From JAAFIM01 sp964467315 (GTDB lineage: Bacteria > Bacteroidota > Bacteroidia > Chitinophagales > Saprospiraceae), in the NCBI GenBank assembly GCA_964467315.1, contig CAYXSA010000001.1, positions 110,877-174,876 on the forward strand: 64,000 nt of DNA, written 5' to 3'. Positions 26,997 to 36,800 of this stretch are shown piece by piece; the stretch's first letter is position 1, and every line of letters starts with the position of its first letter. A program made the position numbers and the translations under genes. The notes under the pieces are model-generated. The model had not been told where the DNA came from, ran no database searches, and worked only from the letters and a program-made list of their open reading frames with translations.

Positions 26997-27509
26997 ATGA
27001 ATAAAAAGCAAATTTTTGCGCTCTTGTTTGCGCTGACTTTTTCGATGCTGGGTAGCGCTCAAGATAGCGTCTATACATTTAATTGGGCAGAAGCCCCCAA
27101 AAATTATTTTAACTTCGATGGCGAAAAAGCCTATGCAGCGAGAATAGATAGTTGTGGTTGTGTGCCAAAGCCTTATCGGACAAGTGTGCTGCTGGGAGCG
27201 TATATATATATTCCGCCGCAAGAGCCGAAAATAGTGCCTCCTGAGTTTATGAAAGGTGGCGCTTGGAATCGTCTAAAGTTTGAATGCCCCAATGGCGAAG
27301 TTTACGATAGTTGGTTGGGCAGTTGGAGCGAATATGAGTTGTGGCAAAAGGTCTGGGACTCGCCGCATTCTTGGGTTTTTTATTGCGTGGCGGCGGCAAG
27401 CTACGAATTGGATTCGCCTTTGATGACGGCAAAAGAATGGAAGGAAAATCCTATACGCCGTTGGGAATTTTTGTGGCGTTTTTCAAAAATAGCCTTAAAG
27501 GTGCACTAA
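26997..27509 (+). CDS. exported hypothetical protein
   Basis: 170 residues. The start at 26997 gives a clean signal peptide (MNKKQIFALLFALTFSMLGS, then AQDSV). An upstream in-frame ATG at 26931 lies within the rpmF terminator stem and is rejected. The mature protein has a CGCVPKPYRTSVLLGAYIYI segment and a tryptophan-rich C-terminus. I recognise no family. No neighbour suggests a role. A GC-rich hairpin (CCCGCCGCG/CGCGGCGGG, 27531-27555) follows and may act as terminator. Confidence 0.75.
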   Translation: MNKKQIFALLFALTFSMLGSAQDSVYTFNWAEAPKNYFNFDGEKAYAARIDSCGCVPKPYRTSVLLGAYIYIPPQEPKIVPPEFMKGGAWNRLKFECPNGEVYDSWLGSWSEYELWQKVWDSPHSWVFYCVAAASYELDSPLMTAKEWKENPIRRWEFLWRFSKIALKVH

Positions 27510-27563
27510 GCAAGAAAGAACCCCGCAATGCCCGCCGCGACTTTTTCGCGGCGGGATAAAAAT

Positions 27564-27668
27564 GCGTGAGGGATAGTAGGGGCGAATCAACATTCGCCCC
27601 TGCGGGGCGATGGTGAAACGCCCCGAATAGCCCGATCGCAGCCCCTTTTTAGGGCTGCGGGCACGCCC
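27564..27668 (-). repeat. GCGTG interspersed element, copy 10
   Basis: Minus orientation; GAATCAACATTCGCCCC hairpin, ATAGCCCGA core, GCAGCCCC/GGGGCTGC-type first module. The 27531-27555 hairpin is its tail. Confidence 0.93.
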
Positions 27669-27692
27669 AAAAAATAAAGCTAAAAATGGGCT

Positions 27693-29159
27693 CTACAGGT
27701 CTTCTTGCAGGCATTTTACGGCGATTTTGGCGCTATTGAGTGCGAGCGGAATCCCGCCGCCTGGATGCACCGTAACGCCCACAAAGTACAAACCTTTGAG
27801 GTCTTTGCTGAAATTGGCGTGGCGATAAAAGGCGGCGTACTTGTTGTTGGAGGCGTTGCCGTAGATGGAACCCGCTTTGGTGGAGTACCAATCGGCGATG
27901 TTTTCGGGGGTCATTTTGTCTTCCGTTTCGATGTAGTCCTCTATGTTGGTTTGCAAGGTTTTATTGATTTTTTCAACCAAACGTTGGCGCAATTCGGGAA
28001 TAGTTTTTTGCCAGTCTTGCCCCTTGAGCGTAGGCGCGTTGACCATAACGAACCAATTTTCTCCGCCTTCGGGCGCGTCGTTTTTGACGTGTTTGGAGGT
28101 GATATTGATGTAAATCGTGGGGTCGTGGTAGAGTTTTTTGTCGATAAAAATGGCATCAAATTCCTCTTTATATTTTTCAGCGAATAGGATATTATGCACG
28201 CCGAGTTGAGGAAATTCTTTTTTGATGCCCCAATAAAAAACTACCGCCGAGCTTGATTTTTCTTGAGCGAGGATTTTTGTAGGTTGTTTTTCTTGAGCGA
28301 GCAGATGTTCATAGGTGAGCGATACATCCATATTGGACATACATATTTCTGCCGCGTAGGTATCTTTATTGGTTTTTACGCCAATTATTTTTTTGTTTTC
28401 GGTCAGAATTTTCTCTACTTTTTCTTCGAAATGAAATTTTACGCCGCGTTTTTTGGCGAGTTCGTAGAGCGATTGGGTAATTTGCACCATGCCGTTTTCG
28501 GGCAAAAAAGCGCCGACATTTAGCTCCAAATTGGCAATCATATTGAGCATCGCGGGAGCCTGATAGGGGTCGCTACCGTTGTAGGTGGCGTATCTATCGA
28601 AAAATTGCACGGTTTTGGGGTTGTGGAAAGTTTTTTTATTTTCCTCGTGCATTGTAGTCCAGAGTTTATACTGCGGGATACGAAATAGGGCTTTGAATAA
28701 ATTGCGTCCGAATATATGACCAAATCTATGTAGGGAACTTTCGATGAACAGGGGCGCGATATGTTTGTAGTTGCTTTCCGATTTTTGTAGATATTTTTTG
28801 ATGACCTTTTCTTCTTCTCCAAACTGCGTAGCGAGTTGTTTTACCAGCGTTTCGTAGTCGGCAGAAAGTACGAAATTGGTGCCATCGGGATAAAAATAAT
28901 GAAAGGAAGTATCTAATTTATGATACTTAAAAGTAGAAAAATCTTCTCCGCATAAATCATATAGTTCTTTGACGTATTCGGGCGCTGTAAATACGGAGGG
29001 ACCCATATCGAATCTATAATCTCCATATTTTTTGCTATTGATTTTGCCGCCGACAAAAGCGTTGGACTCGAAAACATCGACCTCAAAACCTGCGCAGCTA
29101 AGCCGAATTGCTGCCGCTAAACCTGCTACTCCAGCGCCAATTACTACTGATTTTTCCAT
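27693..29159 (-). CDS. crtD: CrtI-family carotenoid desaturase, probably CrtD (1-hydroxycarotenoid 3,4-desaturase)
   Basis: 488-residue FAD-dependent desaturase. The N-terminal Rossmann motif VVIGAGVAGLAAAIRLSCAG is followed by YRFDMGPSVFTAPEY, and the C-terminal FVGVTVHPGGGIPLALNSAK is the carotenoid-desaturase signature. The middle resembles the CrtD branch (YNGSDPYQAPAMLNMIANLE), which desaturates 1-hydroxycarotenoids during synthesis of the acyclic or monocyclic red pigments of Cytophagales. The phytoene desaturase CrtI is the alternative. No crtB, crtY or crtF lies nearby, so pigment genes are scattered. Confidence 0.82.
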   Translation of the reverse strand: MEKSVVIGAGVAGLAAAIRLSCAGFEVDVFESNAFVGGKINSKKYGDYRFDMGPSVFTAPEYVKELYDLCGEDFSTFKYHKLDTSFHYFYPDGTNFVLSADYETLVKQLATQFGEEEKVIKKYLQKSESNYKHIAPLFIESSLHRFGHIFGRNLFKALFRIPQYKLWTTMHEENKKTFHNPKTVQFFDRYATYNGSDPYQAPAMLNMIANLELNVGAFLPENGMVQITQSLYELAKKRGVKFHFEEKVEKILTENKKIIGVKTNKDTYAAEICMSNMDVSLTYEHLLAQEKQPTKILAQEKSSSAVVFYWGIKKEFPQLGVHNILFAEKYKEEFDAIFIDKKLYHDPTIYINITSKHVKNDAPEGGENWFVMVNAPTLKGQDWQKTIPELRQRLVEKINKTLQTNIEDYIETEDKMTPENIADWYSTKAGSIYGNASNNKYAAFYRHANFSKDLKGLYFVGVTVHPGGGIPLALNSAKIAVKCLQEDL

Positions 29160-29256
29160 ATAAATTTTGCCTATTGCAATAGCGTTATTTAGGGCTTAGA
29201 AACCGTATTTTTTCTAAAATGTTTATTTTTTAAGCAAGGGCTTGCAAGGCTACAAA

Positions 29257-29297
29257 ACAAAAAACGCCCCTTGTCTACCCAAAAGACAAGGGGCGTG
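29257..29297 (-). terminator. intrinsic terminator of the transketolase gene
   Basis: ACGCCCCTTGTCT and AGACAAGGGGCGT form a 13-bp stem; on the minus strand it is followed by TTTTTTGTTTT, immediately downstream of the transketolase stop. Confidence 0.88.
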
Positions 29298-29314
29298 TTA
29301 TTTTTTTGCTGACT

Positions 29315-30163
29315 TTAGTAGTCGCCCAAAGTTGCGGGCAATTGCTCCAAAGCGCGGGCGGCTTGGGCATCGTTGGGCGCGGAGCCATGCCATTTGTGCG
29401 TGCCTTGCATGAAGTCTACACCGTAGCCCATTTCGGTTTTCATGAGTACTACGACGGGTTTTCCTTTTCCTAATTCTTGTTTGGCTTGCTGCATAGCTTG
29501 GAGCAAGGTCGCCATATCGTTGCCATTGGCGCAGTGTACAATCTGCCAGCCGAAAGTTCGCCATTTACCTTCGAGGTCGCCCAAACTCATTACTTCGTCG
29601 TTGCTGCCGTCGATTTGCTGCCCGTTCCAGTCGATAGTCAAAATCAAATTATCGACTTTATGGTGTGCGGCAAACATAGCGGCTTCCCATATTTGCCCTT
29701 CTTGCAATTCGCCATCACCGCAAAGCGCATATAGCGTATGCGGGTCTTTGTCGAGTTTTTTGGCAAGTGCTACGCCGATAGCTGCCGATACGCCCTGCCC
29801 CAGCGAACCCGAAGCGATGCGCACACCAGGCAAACCCTCATGCGTGGTCGGGTGCCCTTGCAGGCGCGAATTGAGGGCGCGAAATGTCCGCAATTCCTCC
29901 ACAGGGAAGTAACCCGCACGCGCCAAAACGCTGTACCAAACGGGGGAAATATGCCCATTGGACAAGAAAAAAACGTCCTCTCCCCTGCCTTCCATCGCAA
30001 AATCTGCGCGGTGCTGCATCAGCTCAAAATACAGCGCCACAAAAAAATCGGCACAGCCCAAAGAGCCACCAGGGTGCCCGCTTTGGCATTGATGCACCAT
30101 ACGAATTATGTCGCGCCGCACCTGTGTCGCCGTCTGCTGCAAGCTCTCTATACTTGTTTTCAT
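29315..30163 (-). CDS. tktA: transketolase, N-terminal (TPP-binding) subunit
   Basis: 282 residues corresponding to the N-terminal half of transketolase: CQSGHPGGSLGCADFFVALY, GSLGQGVSAAIGVALAKK and the TPP/Mg motif CGDGELQEGQIWEAAM with the downstream NGQQIDG. Split transketolases have a separate C-terminal subunit with the pyrimidine-binding and C-terminal domains, usually adjacent. Here a terminator follows directly and the next genes are unrelated, so the partner must be elsewhere in the genome. Acts in the pentose phosphate pathway. Confidence 0.92.
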   Translation of the reverse strand: MKTSIESLQQTATQVRRDIIRMVHQCQSGHPGGSLGCADFFVALYFELMQHRADFAMEGRGEDVFFLSNGHISPVWYSVLARAGYFPVEELRTFRALNSRLQGHPTTHEGLPGVRIASGSLGQGVSAAIGVALAKKLDKDPHTLYALCGDGELQEGQIWEAAMFAAHHKVDNLILTIDWNGQQIDGSNDEVMSLGDLEGKWRTFGWQIVHCANGNDMATLLQAMQQAKQELGKGKPVVVLMKTEMGYGVDFMQGTHKWHGSAPNDAQAARALEQLPATLGDY

Positions 30164-30230
30164 CTGTTTTCTTTGGTCTAAATGAAGGCAAAAGTACAGA
30201 TTTTTTGCGAATAAAGGGCGGCTGTTTTTT

Positions 30231-30336
30231 GGGCGTGCCCGCGCCCCAATAAAGGGGGCGCGGTCGGGCTATTCGGGGCGTTTCACCATCGCCCCTGAAG
30301 GGGCGAATGTTGATTCGCCCCTACTATCCCTCACGC
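30231..30336 (+). repeat. GCGTG interspersed element, copy 11
   Basis: Canonical copy: GGGCGTGCCC, GCGCCCC/GGGGGCGC module, CGGGCTAT core, GGGGCGAAT hairpin, CCCTCACGC. Tail hairpin CCCCGCGCCCAAAGG/GGGCGCGGGG at 30343-30367. Confidence 0.95.
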
Positions 30337-30395
30337 GAAAATCCCCGCGCCCAAAGGGGGCGCGGGGCAGCCTGCCAAGCACAAAAATTACTACC

Positions 30396-32282
30396 TCAAT
30401 TCAGCAGCCCCGCCCAAACACGCAACCAGTTTTTTATACCAGAAAGCGCAGTTTGCGCCTCCCCTTCGCCAAACTCTGCGCTGGGATGTGCACAGGCATT
30501 GCGGTATTTCATGCGAGTTTCGTAAATGGGACGAATAAAATCCGCCGTCTGCACACTATCAGCAAAACGCAGATACTTCGGCAAAAAAGCAAGCAAATCA
30601 AGCTGCAAAGGGCTTTTTTCGCTCCATCTTATCTTGTCGCTGCCCCAGGTTTCCAATTCCGTCAGCGGACTAAGCCGCAATAAAATTTGCTCATACAAGC
30701 CCAAACTATTGTGGCTCAAATTTTTGTATCGCAGCGCTTCCGCTAATTTCAAAAAAGCGAGGGGATTATTTTTATCGGAATCAAAACGCAGCGCTTCTTC
30801 TTGTTTTTTCTTGCTTTTGCGCAAAAATTGCGTTTCATAAGCAGCGAAAAGCGTTTTTAGTTCGCCCTCCATCGCCCGACAAAACTGCAAAATACAGGGC
30901 GAAAAATCTGTGCTCTTAGCTTCTTTGAAAATATCGAAAAGAAATAAACCGCTTTTTATGTATTGGCGGCTATTGGGGTGCAAAAATTTATGGTGCGTTG
31001 TGGGTAACCAATGCTCCAACACCTTTTCGTAGTGCCTTTCATTCTCTATTTTGGCATTATCGAGTTGCTCGCCGATGTAGTTTATTTTTGCGTCCTCATC
31101 GAGGAATAGGTTTTTTCGGGCTTGGGCAATTTCTGTATGTATTTGCTGGTATATTTTTAGGTCGAGATGGTTGTTTATTTGGGTATTGACTTGGGTACTG
31201 TTGATGATTTGTAGGGGCTGTCTGGTAACATTGTCGAGTATTGCGCGAAAATCGCCTGCACGCAGATTTGCTATTTGAAGCTGCATTTTAAGGTGTGATA
31301 CCTGCTGTTGGAGTTCGACGAGGGCGAGGCTTTGTTTTGCCTCATCTTTTTCAGTGAAGACGACGACATTTTTTAGCTCTTCGGGGTCTTTTTTGGCGAG
31401 TTGGGTGTATTCTTCGAGTAGTTGGGCGAGTAGGTCTTTGTCTATGTCGCAGTCGTGGCGGGCGATATGAATTTTATAGCCATTGGGCAGGTTGCTGATA
31501 TTTACCTCGATGCCGTCTATGTTTTTTACCTTTTTGAGGTACTCGCCGAAATTGAGAAAATACTGCTGGATAGCGATTTTCATAGCGCGGTTTACGTCCT
31601 TATCCGCATCAAACTCGAAAGTAAGCATTTCGTTTTCTTCTCGGCGCTCGAAATAAGCGCGGAGGTCGTCGAGTATTAGTTGCGGTTCGTTGGGGCTGGC
31701 AGCGGCGAAAACGGAAACGCCCTGCACAAAAACGTCGGTAAGGTCGAGTTTGCGCAGATTGCGCAGTTTGCAAAGCGACTGCGGCAGTTCTTTGATAGAG
31801 GAGCGCGAGAGGTGCAGAACTTGCAATTTATCCAGCCCGCCGATGCTTTCGGGCAGGCGCGTGATGGAGGAATGTGCAAGGGCAAGAATGCGCAGATTTT
31901 TGAGTTTGCCGATGCTTTCGGGCAGGATTTGCAGGCGTGGGCAGCTCGAGAGGTTGAGAACTTGCAGATTTTCGAGGTAGCCGATGCTTTCGGGTAGGCT
32001 TTGGATTTGTGTACCTGCGAGGTCGAGGACTTCGAGATTTAGGAGATTGCCGATGCTATCAGGCAAGTGGTGTATAGGGTGGTGATAGTCGGATTCTACT
32101 TGCACGGCGAAGGCATCAACTGTAGCGCCACGAAAGGCGAAGGAGCGCAAATGCTGCATAGAGCCTATATTTTCGGGGACTTGCACCATCGGCGACTGCC
32201 GCGAAAAGTCAAGTCGCTCGCTATCTTGGGGCACTTCGTGAAAGTCGCCATTAGCAAGTAAAAATCGGATAGGACTGGACAT
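30396..32282 (-). CDS. leucine-rich-repeat protein with C-terminal HEPN-like segment
   Basis: 628 residues from ATG 32282 (MSSPIRFLLANGDFH); the longer frame to 32330 adds an unlikely N-terminus. Residues ~60-215 are six or seven typical 23-residue bacterial LRRs (LPESIGxLxNLxVLxLxxSxI). Next come a compact ~100-residue alpha/beta region (VNRAMKIAIQQYFLNFGEYL), a coiled coil around residues 330-380 (LVELQQQVSHLKMQLQIA), and a helical C-terminal part ending in YETRMKYRNACAHP. The RNxxxH pattern there matches the R-x4-6-H active site of HEPN ribonucleases. The architecture (sensor-like LRR plus HEPN-like end) would suit a defence or stress effector, but this is inference. Confidence 0.75.
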   Translation of the reverse strand: MSSPIRFLLANGDFHEVPQDSERLDFSRQSPMVQVPENIGSMQHLRSFAFRGATVDAFAVQVESDYHHPIHHLPDSIGNLLNLEVLDLAGTQIQSLPESIGYLENLQVLNLSSCPRLQILPESIGKLKNLRILALAHSSITRLPESIGGLDKLQVLHLSRSSIKELPQSLCKLRNLRKLDLTDVFVQGVSVFAAASPNEPQLILDDLRAYFERREENEMLTFEFDADKDVNRAMKIAIQQYFLNFGEYLKKVKNIDGIEVNISNLPNGYKIHIARHDCDIDKDLLAQLLEEYTQLAKKDPEELKNVVVFTEKDEAKQSLALVELQQQVSHLKMQLQIANLRAGDFRAILDNVTRQPLQIINSTQVNTQINNHLDLKIYQQIHTEIAQARKNLFLDEDAKINYIGEQLDNAKIENERHYEKVLEHWLPTTHHKFLHPNSRQYIKSGLFLFDIFKEAKSTDFSPCILQFCRAMEGELKTLFAAYETQFLRKSKKKQEEALRFDSDKNNPLAFLKLAEALRYKNLSHNSLGLYEQILLRLSPLTELETWGSDKIRWSEKSPLQLDLLAFLPKYLRFADSVQTADFIRPIYETRMKYRNACAHPSAEFGEGEAQTALSGIKNWLRVWAGLLN

Positions 32283-32304
32283 AGTGTAGACGTTGGATTT
32301 TCGG

Positions 32305-32312
32305 CAAAGATA
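32305..32312 (-). promoter_or_regulatory. candidate -7 box for the LRR gene
   Basis: Minus strand TATCTTTG, matching TAnnTTTG, 23 bp upstream of the chosen start at 32282. No clear -33 box at standard spacing. Confidence 0.4.
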
Positions 32313-32396
32313 TAGCGCGACAAAATACATATAAATCGCTAAGCCTCCAAAAAAACGTACTACAGCCCGCTGCGCCCTTTGCGCAGCGTGGCTACT

Positions 32397-32478
32397 GCGT
32401 GAGGGATATGTAGAGCCGTAGCATGCTACGGCTCAAATAGCCCGACCGCAGCCCCTTTTTAGGGCTGCGGGCACGCCC
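32397..32478 (-). repeat. GCGTG interspersed element, copy 12
   Basis: Short copy with the GCCGTAGCATGCTACGGC palindrome variant and a GCAGCCCC/GGGGCTGC first module. Its tail hairpin (CCCGCTGCGC with CCTTT loop) precedes it at about 32366-32391. Confidence 0.93.
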
Positions 32479-32497
32479 AAAAAAATAAAAAAACGCT

Positions 32498-33637
32498 TTA
32501 CTCTTCTTCTTCGCTATCTTTTTTGAGGGTCATCCAAAGGGCGTAGGCGCCTTGCAGTGCGAGGGGTTGCGTGGCGAGTGTCGTGGGGGCGAGCACTTCG
32601 CGCCAATCGCCGTCGGAGATGCCGAGTTGCACGGGCAAAAGGCGGAAATTTGTGCTGTCTTCACTGGCGAAAACGAACCAATTTTCGCCCTCTTGCACCA
32701 GCGCCGACGCGGGCAAAGCGATTGCGGAGCTGTGTTTTAGCTCGATATCGACGTTCATAAATATGCCTTGTTGTAGGCGTGGGTCGTATTTATCGAAGTG
32801 GCAATGCACGTCGACGGTGCCGTCGGGGTAAAAATCGCGGCTGATAAGCAGGATTTCGCCGCCGTGTATTTGTTCGGGTTGCGCGTTGGTGTGTGCGCTT
32901 AGGCGCTGCCCGACGGCGAGAAATGGGAGGTCTTTTTCGAAAACTTTGAGCGTCAAATGCACGTCGTCGGGGTTTACGAGCTCAAAAAGTACCTCCGTCG
33001 GCGTTACATATTTGCCGACATTGATGTTGACTTTGCTCACAAAACCGCTAAAAGGGGCGCGCAGTTGTATGTTTTTGGATATATTTTCCTCCGTCAATTT
33101 GTCGGGGTCTATCTGCAAAATCCGCAATTTTTCGCCCAATGCGCGCAGGCGAATGCGTTGGGTTTGCTGTTCGGTGCTGGCTTGGAGCAGATTTTTATCG
33201 CTGCCCGCTTTGGTTTCGTTGAGCGCTTTTTGCCGCGCCAATTCGGCTTCTGCCGCCGAAAGTTGCAACTTCGTAACCAGATATTCCTCCTGAATTTGCA
33301 CATATTGCGGGTCTTCGAGCGTGGCGATAACTTCGCCTTTTCGGAAACTCATGCCCGAAAGTAGCTTCGTTTCGCGCACATATCCGCCCAGCGGCGCGTG
33401 CACAAAAACCAAATTTTGTGGGGGCGCTTCTACCCTACCGCGCACACGCAAAATGCGGCGCAGTTCGCGCGTCGTGGGCTTGCCGACGCTTACATTTAGG
33501 TTTTTTCGCTGCACTTCATTGAGCGCAACGCTGGTATTGGGGGCTTTTTCGGTGGCTTTTGCAGCTTCTTTTTCGCCTTCTTTTGCGCCGCCGCAAGCCG
33601 CCAAAACAAGACAGCCGATATATAATAATTTTCGCAT
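32498..33637 (-). CDS. czcB: RND efflux periplasmic adaptor (CzcB/CusB type) lipoprotein
   Basis: 379 residues. The signal peptide ends in the lipobox LAACGG (Cys at 16), so it is an inner-membrane-anchored adaptor. Barrel-sandwich hybrid halves flank a helical hairpin (LRRILRVRGRVEAPPQN, GYVRETKLLSGMSFRKGEV; later LRAPFSGFVSKVNINVGKYV), as in membrane-fusion proteins. A histidine-containing stretch (DVHCHFDKYD) lies near the membrane-proximal domain. It is co-directional with and downstream of the fused RND pump gene at 33814, forming a metal-export operon interrupted only by an interspersed element. Confidence 0.92.
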   Translation of the reverse strand: MRKLLYIGCLVLAACGGAKEGEKEAAKATEKAPNTSVALNEVQRKNLNVSVGKPTTRELRRILRVRGRVEAPPQNLVFVHAPLGGYVRETKLLSGMSFRKGEVIATLEDPQYVQIQEEYLVTKLQLSAAEAELARQKALNETKAGSDKNLLQASTEQQTQRIRLRALGEKLRILQIDPDKLTEENISKNIQLRAPFSGFVSKVNINVGKYVTPTEVLFELVNPDDVHLTLKVFEKDLPFLAVGQRLSAHTNAQPEQIHGGEILLISRDFYPDGTVDVHCHFDKYDPRLQQGIFMNVDIELKHSSAIALPASALVQEGENWFVFASEDSTNFRLLPVQLGISDGDWREVLAPTTLATQPLALQGAYALWMTLKKDSEEEE

Positions 33638-33672
33638 AATTTGTTGATTTTGAATTTTTTATGTTTCTTTTT

Positions 33673-33776
33673 GGCGTGCCGCTGCTCCTTAAAGGTCGCA
33701 GCGTCGGGCTATGCGGGGCGTTTCACCATCGCCCCTACAGGGGCGAATGTTGATTCGCCCCTACTATCCCTCACGC
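33673..33776 (+). repeat. GCGTG interspersed element, copy 13
   Basis: Inserted between the RND pump and adaptor genes of one operon. The first module is GCTGCTCCTTAAAGGTCGCAGC; tail hairpin GCCGCCAAAGGGGCGGC follows, almost touching the pump stop codon. Confidence 0.94.
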
Positions 33777-33813
33777 AGGCAGCCACGCCGCCAAAGGGGC
33801 GGCGGGCGCGGGC

Positions 33814-36800
33814 TTATTTGCCTTCGATGTATCGCAAGAAATTGATTTGGGCGGCTTGCTGGTTGAGGCTCTGCAAGATTTGGAGGTAGTCGATTTGGGG
33901 CTGTAGGCTTTGCTGCATGAGCAGTGTCCATTCCAAATAGTTGATGCTCCCCAAGTCGAATTGTTGCTGGGCGAGGCGGCGCATTTCTTGGGCGGCGGGC
34001 AAAATCTGCTGTCGAAATTGCTGGGCTTGGGCGCTTTGTAATTGGTATTGGGTTTGGGCGCTTTGTAGTTGGCTTTGTAGTCGTTGCGACTCGCGCAAGA
34101 GCGCATTTTCGGCGATAGCGATTTGGATTTCGGCGGCGGCGATTTCGGCTTTTTGTGCCTTCCGAAAAAGCGGCAGCGCTACGCCGATACCTACAGTCTG
34201 GAAACGATGCCAGCCGCTGTATGTTTGATTATCGGCTCCCGTTCCGCGTATGCTTGTATTGGCATAGCCCACAGAAAAGGAGGGCAAAAGGCGGTTTTCT
34301 TCCTGCTTTTTTCGGGCTTGGGTGCTGCGTATCTCTTGTGCTGCGCTTTGCAAAATTGGGTGTTGGGCGCTGATGCTGTCGCTGCCTGCGAGGAGCGGCA
34401 AAAGTAGACTGTCGGCTTGGGGCTTATAGCTTTTGGCGGTGTTGCAATGCAGCCTAAATGCGATTTCGTATAAGGCTATTTCTGCTTGTACTTGAGTGAG
34501 CTGTCGGGCGATTTGTCCGATTTGTAGTTCGGCGCTATTTTTTTCGAGCATACTGCTTTCTCCGTTTTCGAGTCTGCGCAGGGTCTGTGTATAGAAACCG
34601 CGATAGAGGCTATCGGAAAGCATCAAAATCCGCCTTTGCTCCTCTAAGATAAGCAGGGTATAAAATAATTCGCTGGTTGTCTGCGCTGTGGCTGCCTTAG
34701 ATTCGGATACCTTTGCCGCTGCCGCTAAGGCTTGCGAGGCTAAGACTTCGCGCTGTTGTTTGTACACGCGTGGCAACTCAAAGCGCTGCGTAGCAGATAG
34801 GCGCGTATCAAAGTAAACGCTATTTATCTGCCCAAATTCTGTATTAAATTCTGTCGCGGGCAGCGTGCGGTAGGCATTGCGTTGCTTTTCGGCAAATTCG
34901 GCAAGCAACTGCGCTTCTTTATGTTGGCGATTATTTTGCCAAGCCGAATCTATCGCAGCCTGCAAACCGATGCGCTCCGTCTGCGCCGAAAGCGAGAGCG
35001 GCAAAAGCAACATCAGCAGCCCAGCCGCTACTGATGCCGAAGAGGGGCGCGGCAGCCTGCCCCGCATAAACAGCGTATACAGCAAAGGCAAAACAAAGAG
35101 CGTGAGCAGGGTCGCTATGAGCAAGCCGCCGATTACGACAGTAGCCAGCGGACGTTGTACCTCCGCCCCTGCCCCATTGCTCAATGCCATCGGCAAAAAG
35201 CCTAAAGAGGCAACAAATGCCGTCATCAACACAGGGCGCAAGCGCGTAGCCGTGCCCGTGAGTACGATGCGGTACACGTTGCGCATACCCGATTTTTGCA
35301 GATAATTAAACTCTGCCAGCAAGACGATGCCATTCAGCACCGCCACCCCAAATAAAGCGATAAAACCAATCCCCGCACTAATACTGAAAGGCATTCCGCG
35401 CCAAACGAGGAAGAAAATTCCCCCCATCGCCGAGAGCGGAATAGTCGTATAAATCAGTGCACTCTGCCCCAGCGAACCGAAGGCAAAAAACAGCAGCAAA
35501 AATATCAAAGCCAGCGAAATGGGGACGGCTATCATTAGTCGGCTTTTGGCTTGGTTGAGATTCTCGAAGCTGCCGCCGTAGGTAATCGTATAGCCTGCGG
35601 GTAGTTTTATCTTGCTTTCGACCTTTTGTTGCAATTCCCCTACGATACTTTGCACGTCGCGCCCGCGCACATTAAAACCTACCGAAATGCGTCGGCGGGC
35701 GTTTTCGCGCTGTATTTGGTTGTAGCCATTTTGTAGTTCGACTTCGGCGAGTTGGTGCAGGGGTATGGCTACGCCTTTGGGCGTGGGAATGAGCATATTG
35801 CGTATATCTTCGATGCTGTTGCGGGCTTCGCCTGCGAGGCGCAAACGCAGTTCAAAACGTTTTTCGCCTTCCATGACTATGCCTGCCGACCTGCCTGCGA
35901 GACCGATATTTAGCCAATCGTTGACTTGTGAAATGCTAAGTTGGTACTGCATCAAAGCGGCTCGGTTGGGGCGGATAACTATTTGCGGCATACCGCTGAC
36001 GGCTTCCACGTAAAGGTCGGCGCTGCCTTCTACGCTCTGCACGATATGCCCCAAGCGTTCGGCGTAGTGCACGAGGGTATCAAGGTCTTCACCGAAAATT
36101 TTGCAAACTACGTCTTGTCGGGCTCCTGTTACCAATTCGTTGAAGCGCATTTGTACGGGGAACTGAAAGCCGACGGATACGTTGGGCACTTCTTCGAGGG
36201 TAGCGGTCATTTTTTCTGCCAATTCGGGGAAGGTTTTAGCTGAAGTCCATTCGCTTTTGGGTTTTAGGATAACCATCATATCGGCTAAATCCATCGGCAT
36301 CGGGTCGGTGGGGATTTCGGCGCTACCTATTTTGGTAACTATCTTTTCTACTTCGGGGTAGCGGGTTTTGAGTAGATGGGCGCATTTTTGGGTGTATTCG
36401 ATGCTGGTGCTTAGGTTGCTGCCCGTGAGCAGGCGGGTTTCTACGGCAAAGTCTCCTTCTTCCAAAGCGGGTATAAACTCGCCGCCGAGCTGTAGGAGCA
36501 AATAGACAGAAGCCACCAACATCACCCCCACAGCGCCAAGCAGCAAAGCCGCCCGACGCAGCACCCGCGCCAATAGGCGTTGATAAGCGCGAGAAAGGGC
36601 ATTCATCGTGCGGTCTACCCAGCTATCGCCCTCGCCTACTTTTTTACTCAAAAGCCAAGCGCTCATCATTGGCACATAGGTCAGCGAACAGATAAAAGCA
36701 CCCACTAAAGCGAAAGCCACCGTTTGCGCCATCGGCGTGAACATCTTCCCTTCGATGCCCTGTAGCGAAAAGATAGGCAAGTATACCACCAAAATAATGA

